Source: Colwellia marinimaniae
GTDB taxonomy: Bacteria > Pseudomonadota > Gammaproteobacteria > Enterobacterales > Alteromonadaceae
Length of the DNA: 55,900 nt
Assembly: GCF_002207865.1 (NCBI RefSeq)
Contig: NZ_BDQM01000024.1
Span: forward strand, 1-55,900
Direction: 5' to 3'
The notes below the pieces were generated by a model. That model was given only the letters and a program-made list of their open reading frames with translations. It ran no database searches and had not been told where the DNA came from. Positions 55,490 through 55,900 of the stretch are shown one piece after another. The translations under genes were made by a program, and so were the position numbers. Within the stretch, counting starts at the first letter, position 1; each line of letters opens with the position of its first letter.

Positions 55490-55900
55490 GCAAGGTCGGG
55501 CAATCCTCGGCCTTGAGTTTGCCTTGTTCAATCCTGCCGCCAAGACCTTGTAGCCCACCGGTATTTAATAAAGTTTAGTAACACGATGCGCTCATTTCGC
55601 TTCAGTCTAAGCTAGCCTTGCGCTAATGAAGCAAGCTGACTACCAACTAATTACTCATCAACTTTAGTAAGAATCGGCCAATCCTCAGCCTTGAGTTTGC
55701 CTTGTTCAATCATGCCGCCAAGACCTTGTAGTCCACCGGTATTTAATAAAGTTTAGTAACACGATGCGCTCATTTCGCTTCAGTCTAAGCTAGCCTTGCG
55801 CTAATGAAGCAAGCTGACTACCAACTAATTACTCATCAACTTTAGTAAGAATCGGCCAATCCTCAGCCTTGAGTTTGCCTTGTTCAATCATGCCGCCAAG
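55490..55900 (-). repeat. Tandem array of a gene's 3'-end copies, 178-bp period
   Basis: CAATCCTC recurs at 55501, 55679 and 55857, an exact 178-bp period. Copies 1 and 2 differ at about three positions over the unit. Read on the minus strand, each unit encodes NTGGLQGLGG, IEQGKLKAED and, in the two right-hand copies, WPILTKVDE with a TAA; the leftmost copy loses the frame after KAED and has no such stop. The rightmost copy continues out of the window and is the intact gene's end. About 70 non-coding bases separate the stop from the next copy. The array starts about 20 bases after gspN. Confidence 0.88.
55829..55900 (-). CDS. 3' end of a gene cut by the window edge, possibly a D-cysteine desulfhydrase/ACC deaminase-like PLP enzyme
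   Basis: Only the last 23 codons are inside the window: LGGMIEQGKLKAEDWPILTK, then VDE and stop. In the neighbouring tandem copies the same sequence is preceded by TGGLQG, which resembles the phosphate-binding HTGGLQG motif near the C-terminus of ACC-deaminase/D-cysteine-desulfhydrase-type PLP enzymes. This is a guess from a short motif. The gene is convergent with gspN. Confidence 0.45.
   Translation of the reverse strand, partial: LGGMIEQGKLKAEDWPILTKVDE

Noticed and set aside
1..55900. tRNA or rRNA genes, prophage, integrase, transposase or toxin-antitoxin genes
   Set aside because: I looked for them on both strands and saw none that could be supported; the mobile traces are non-coding short elements only.

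Overview
The window looks like chromosomal DNA from a marine, AT-rich gammaproteobacterium of the Alteromonadales, most likely Colwellia or a close relative. The evidence is the gene content and order: motX (sodium-driven polar flagellum) next to rnr-rlmB, hslO-hslR divergent from a gspC-N type II secretion operon, ompR-envZ convergent with pckA, and many short palindromic intergenic repeats. No sequence search was run, so the taxonomic call is inference.

Layout. 0.1-5.1 kb: molybdenum cofactor synthesis, with moaA-mobA-moaB-moaC on the minus strand and moeA divergent. A perfect FNR-type box and a possible Moco-sensing leader lie between the two arms. 5.2-8.5 kb: a small STAS-like gene, hemL and pyrB. 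8.6-14.5 kb: a secreted trypsin-like protease with a PA domain inserted in its catalytic fold and a GlyGly-CTERM tail, a HemJ-like oxidase, a ClC channel with CBS region, a DUF6776-like membrane protein and erpA. 14.8-21.5 kb: an HD-GYP protein, motX, rnr, rlmB and fbp. 22-25.9 kb: an EamA exporter divergent from a MocR regulator and a Bcr/CflA exporter. 26-36.6 kb: elbB, a secreted GH3 N-acetylglucosaminidase, a K+ channel, a DUF748 protein, mscS, a GH20 chitobiase-type lipoprotein and a thioredoxin-like protein. 37-43 kb: a small exported unknown, ompR-envZ, pckA, hslO and hslR. 43.3-55.5 kb: a complete gspCDEFGHIJKLMN operon. The right edge cuts the 3' end of one more minus-strand gene.

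How the genes work together. The T2SS operon, the GlyGly-CTERM protease and the two exported N-acetylhexosamine hydrolases fit a secreted, polymer-degrading marine lifestyle. The Mo-cofactor genes under an FNR-like box fit anaerobic respiration with molybdoenzymes.

The most unusual signal is not a gene. Three different genes in this window (moaC, pyrB and the gene cut at the right edge) are each followed by a head-to-tail array of copies of their own 3' end. The units are 96, 118 and 178 bp. The array units keep the last codons and stop of the parent gene; in the moaC and pyrB arrays the upstream part is diverged but still partly alignable. This looks like one recurring process acting at gene 3' ends. 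Besides these arrays there are at least five families of short palindromic or terminal-inverted-repeat elements (MITE-like), one of which appears to supply the stop codon of a neighbouring gene.
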